From Ceratothoa steindachneri (Eukaryota; Arthropoda; Malacostraca; Isopoda; Cymothoidae): a stretch of 64,000 nucleotides of DNA. Where the stretch lies: positions 174,195,056 to 174,259,055 of the forward strand of contig OZ018326.1 of assembly GCA_963969495.1 (NCBI GenBank), read 5' to 3'. This document shows positions 60,290 to 64,000 of this stretch, piece after piece. Position 1 is the first letter of the stretch; each line of letters begins with the position of its first letter. A program made the position numbers and the translations under genes. Under the pieces are notes generated by a model. It searched no databases and had not been told where the DNA came from. It saw only the letters and a program-made list of their open reading frames with translations.

Positions 60290-60370
60290 TAACAAATTAT
60301 GCTAATATAAAGAAATGTATGGTGTACGGGTAAAGCACACTTACATTTGTCGCTAATTTATTTATTTTCT

Positions 60371-62235
60371 TTTTCAGGTTTATTTGATAAATATTGACTT
60401 TCTTGATTATGGCTACAAGAGGATGCAGAAATTCACCAGATTCGTTCTGTTTTGAGTGTGGTTTCTATGTTTGACCTCAGCATGTAACACATAAAATTGT
60501 GAAAGGTGCCAAGTACTGGAATGCTTATAGACTGTACTTTGGAATCAGTATGGGTAACCAAGAAAAACCATGCGCCACTCATGTGATATGTGATAGTTGT
60601 CGATCAAATTTAGATGCTGAGAGGTGCAAAAAAAGCAATGCCATTTTCTGTGCCGAGAGTTTGGCGAGAGCCAAAAAATCATTAAGATGATTGCTATTTT
60701 TTAATAAGTGACATATCAAATTACAGAAAATTTAAGGGAAAAAATCTCTTCCATATCCCAACATTTCATCCTTTATTGAGGCTGTGCACATGATGATACC
60801 TTATTGGTTCCACAACTGCCAGAAAATGTAAGTAAATCCTATCAAATTGTAAGCTATATTCTTTGTAACATAATCAATTCTGAAATATTTAAAACAGATA
60901 GCTGAGGTTTCTGGAAATGTGATTACACATGCAATCCATATTTATGCTCCAGCTATTAAATGCATCTCTTTTTATATATATTTCTTCAGGTAGAGGGTAT
61001 GGTGGAGGTTCATCAGGAAAGTCGGAAGTTTGTGACGATGAAGAAATCGAGGAACCATTTAAGCCACGAATGAGTACCCGCCCACACTTTCGAAATCAAC
61101 GTGAACTGGATGATCTCATTAGGAAATTGGGTTTCATTAAGTAAGGAGCTGAACTTTTGGCATCCAGAATTAATGACTGGAATCTCTTATGGGAGGACTG
61201 CAGATCAACAGTATACAGGAAGCGACATGAGGAATTCGAAGTATACTTTGATATAAGTGATGATCTCTGCTTCTGCAAAGATATTAATGGCTTGTTTACA
61301 GCTATTGGAATTGATCACAACCCTGAAGAATAGCAAATATTCATATATAGTTCTACAAAAAACCTCAAAGCTGTTTTACTACATAATGAGAATCAGTATC
61401 CATCCCTGCTTATAGCATACTCGGTACAGATGAAGGAAGAATATGAGAATGTAAAAAAGCTTCTCGAGAACGTAAACTATTAGGTTTAAATGGGATGTTT
61501 GTGGTGATTTTAAAATGCTTACCTTCTCACTCGGATTGCAGGGTGGGTACACTAAGTATTCTGGTTTTCTTTGCCGATGGAACAGTAGGGCTGATCATGT
61601 TCATTACTAGAAGGTTGAGTGGCCCTCTATAGATGACTTGCAGCCAGAAAAAGTAATTGTTATTAGACAGCCTCTTGTAAAGCCTGCTAACGTTTTGCTA
61701 GCTCCACTTCATATAAAGCTTGGTTTGATCAAATAGTATCTAAAAAGATAAGATCATGGTGGAGAAGCATTTTAAGTCATTCATCTATTCTTTCCAAAGC
61801 TATCAGATGCCAAAGCTAAGAGTGGTATATTTACTGGACCGCAATGTAAGGAAAATGTTGAAGTCAGTACAACTTGAGTATTTTATGAGTGATATAGAAA
61901 GTGAGGCGTGGTGTGCATTTCTAAATATAGTTAATGGGTTCATTGGTATAAATAAAGCCCCAAGATACAAGCAGCTAGTAGCCAAACTTTTAGAAAGTTA
62001 TAAAAATTTAGGATGTAGAATGTCACTAAAGGTTCACATTTTGCATTCACACTTGGAGTTTTTTCGTGAAAATTTGGGAGAAGTGAGTGAGGAGCATGTT
62101 GAGGGGCTCCATCAGGAAATTGCTGTAATGGAGAAAATATATCATGGAAGATGGGACACTGCTATGATGGGGACTAGATATGGACACTGGTGCGGAAAGA
62201 TAAAGAAGATCACAGTTAGAAATCACGTTCTTTAG
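60371..62235 (+). pseudogene. Uncharacterised multicopy family, copy 3 (decayed, with intron)
   Basis: An acceptor-like tttattttctttttcag ends at 60377, and the ATG follows at 60409: MATRGCRNSPDSFCFECGFY, a TGA, then YRLYFGISMGNQEKPCATHV and ICDSCRSNLDAERC (60499-60690). After a frameshift: MPFSVPRVWREPKNH and DDCYFL, then PHDDTLLVPQLPEN up to a donor gtaagt. Beyond the intron: 61006-61140 (acidic linker, QRELDDLIRKLGFIK), ISDDLCFCKDINGLFTAIGI, NLKAVLLHNENQYPSLLIAY (the first Asp site reads IYSS), and a stop-rich part. 61756-62235 is the longest open piece: CRMSLKVHILHSHLEFFREN, LGEVSEEHVEGLHQEIAVME and GRWDTAMMG. It ends before the usual DYCW motif. Upstream lies the 189-bp duplication. Confidence 0.82.
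60828..60989 (+). other. Probable intron within family copy 3
   Basis: A donor gaaaat|gtaagt at 60828 and an acceptor tatatatatttcttcag at 60989 enclose 162 bp with stops. The sequence before matches the end of the finger/linker region and the sequence after matches the acidic linker. Copy 1 runs through the corresponding position without an intron. The phase does not join cleanly, as may be expected in a decayed copy. Confidence 0.55.
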
Positions 62236-63590
62236 TGCACTTTTAGTAGCTTATCTCTTATAATCACATTTACTCATTAGTTTAAAAACTGTTTACAAGG
62301 ACATAATATTATCAGCTATTATTCATGACTAATGTGAATTTGCTAAATAAAGTGAACTGTCGCAGCTATTTTTGGTTAGTTATATATACAAAATTCCAAT
62401 TATCTCCCAAAATATCGGTGCTATATAATTTTTAATGGTATCTTTAGAATTAGGAGGTAAAACCACTTTAGAAAGACTAAAAACACTTGAAGAAAGAAAG
62501 CTTGTGTTACCTAGACATCCATTACATTAGAAAATAAGAAGAATGGCAATTTTTAATCACTATACCTGGTAAGGTCTTATCAAATTAAAAATGTAAAAAA
62601 AATTTCACAATTATTTCTGGAATTACGGTTCTCGGTTCTAAATAAAATAAAAAAAACTAGGTAAAACCCTGTTTTGCTACCAAATAAGAAATAATCATAA
62701 TAAATGATAAAATAATGAGAAAAAGAAAAGTAGGGATTTAATTCAAAGAATAAACACGTTAAGATTTGTTTACCCAAACACATATGAATTGAAGACCCAT
62801 TTTCTGCATAAGTTATGCAGAACATGTGAATAATAGAAAGCTTACATATATACGATTACAAATTCATACAATTTTTTGCATAATGCGAATGCAATTAGTG
62901 TATACCTTTTAGTGAGAATCCGGAATTTTAATCTTGTGGGAAAATCATCGTGTCGAAGGATTTTCATTAGTGATAAGTTAAGTAAAAAAGATTTATTTTG
63001 AATAATTTTTATATGTATAAGTAAATTGGTTTTATAATTCACATGATGATAGTTTCATAAGAAAATGGGCGCATAATGCTATTCACTACAAATCTTTAGT
63101 AGTGTATATACAGATAAAAATGAAACTATTCTCAACGGCGCGAAAGTTTGGCTGAAGGGGCAATAAATCAGTGATTCTTAGACTGCAAAATCTATATCTT
63201 GTTTACATTTTCGGCCTCATTATATCTTATAATTTTCATTATAGAATATAGGTAAATAACTATTTCTAATGTTGATGAACTTATAAAATACCTTCAATGA
63301 TAACACAATCTATCATAGGTTTTTTTCAACTCCTTTTATTATTGAAACTCTTTTGAAAATTGCAATTATTTATATTAAACATTGCTTTTGTGATTTTTCA
63401 AATAAAATATTCACTAAAGATTTGCTAATTTTGTTTTTTTCATCTATTGTGGGGTAAGAAAAACAGTTAAAAAGGATAAACAGAAAATATGTAAAACCGT
63501 TCACATCGATTTCCGTTTGTAAAGTAAATATATTTCCCATACAAGCACCGAAATCTAGTCTACCATCATGATTTCATTGTATACTTCTTG
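62236..63590. other. AT-rich spacer between family copies 3 and 4
   Basis: No coding similarity seen. It should contain the 3' flanks of copies 3 and 4, which face each other here, but I found no matching terminal repeats by eye. Confidence 0.45.
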
Positions 63591-63595
63591 TTATT

Positions 63596-64000
63596 TATCT
63601 TGAAAGTTCAGTACATCTAAAGGAAAGCGCTGCCCTTTTCCTCTGATTATGTTTCCATATTCCGCTTAAAATTGTCAAGATGGAAGGAGGGGCACATTTG
63701 TATTCATCCCTGAGATATACTGGATGAAGCAAGGGAAGGAATGGATGCCTATTCCAACTATGAAGAAGTACAGCTTGACAGATATCAATGAAGAGCCAAC
63801 ACATAACTGGATTACATGTAATTCTAATTGCATTAAACAGACCAAATACATCATTGCAGTAGCATAGCCCATCTTGTTTAGTAAAGAATCTTGACAACTT
63901 TTTATAACGTTTCCTTTTGCTTGTTTCTTGCACATTTTCCTCAAGAAATTCCTACTATTTTAGTCTGGATATCAAAAGCTCTGACAAGCACATTGAAGTC
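63596..64000 (-). pseudogene. Uncharacterised multicopy family, copy 4 (partial, runs off window)
   Basis: Minus strand. From the window edge: DFNVLVRAF (matches DLNDLVRDL of copy 1), a stop, then KKLSRFFTKQDGLCYCNDVF, GLFNAI, CWLFIDICQAVLLHSWNRHP and LHPVYLRDEYKCAPPSILTI. This is the part around the first proposed catalytic Asp (FIDxS reads FIDIC) and the following KExYEN helix. It ends near 63596, so the C-terminal half was lost or never inserted. Confidence 0.75.

Noticed and set aside
62580..63042. Minus-strand frames rich in Phe, Ile and Tyr
   Set aside because: Composition reflects AT-rich spacer; no motif.

Overview
The window looks like AT-rich arthropod-type nuclear DNA, possibly from a crustacean, springtail or chelicerate; the sequence alone does not fix the species. 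The evidence is the mix of eukaryotic transposons (hAT, mariner/Tc1, APE-type LINEs of Jockey-like and CR1-like type), GT-AG introns, long TA microsatellites and large degenerate tandem arrays. I found no conserved single-copy host gene, tRNA, rRNA or CRISPR array. The window is best read as a transposon graveyard with satellite blocks. Almost every coding remnant carries stops or frameshifts.

Layout. 1-1255 is a 30-bp minisatellite that reads as a 10-residue peptide repeat. 1411-1574 is a hairpin and 2240-2490 a 21-bp repeat. 3.2-8.7 kb holds two minus-strand copies of a Jockey-like LINE family (copies A and E). 8.8-17.6 kb is a 28-bp satellite interrupted by an LTR-like block (9.03-10.64 kb) and by a hAT transposon (12941-15731) with matching ends and an 8-bp target duplication. 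17.6-19.6 kb is featureless. 19.6-21.1 kb is a 5'-truncated CR1-like LINE. 21660-22579 is a mariner element that has lost its catalytic core. 23.0-25.7 kb is a pentamer satellite set between copies of a ~128-bp repeat. 26233-26599 is a Tc1-type deletion derivative.

27.3-29.0 kb carries the longest open frame of the window (465 codons, minus strand). It belongs to a multicopy family with no function I can name; more copies lie at 55.5-57.0, 60.4-62.2 and 63.6-64.0 kb. 29.5-33 kb is a very decayed LINE, and 33.2-34.2 kb a decayed Tc1-like transposase. 37-40.5, 41.2-45.5 and 45.9-49.3 kb are three plus-strand copies (B, C, D) of the same LINE family as A and E. Copy D is split by a mariner-like element. 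49.8-50.3 kb is a long foldback. 50.6-52.7 kb is a minus-strand CR1-like LINE, followed by GA-rich DNA. 53.6-53.96 kb is another LINE tail, and 57738-58334 a second mariner deletion derivative.

The most interesting item is the four-copy family. Its protein shows a Cys-rich N-terminal finger and then a D...D...E arrangement around an inserted Cys/His cluster, resembling an RNase-H-fold transposase. Three copies keep a splice acceptor just upstream of the coding start. I infer a candidate DDE-type transposon family. That rests on pattern only and needs structure prediction and terminal-repeat searches.
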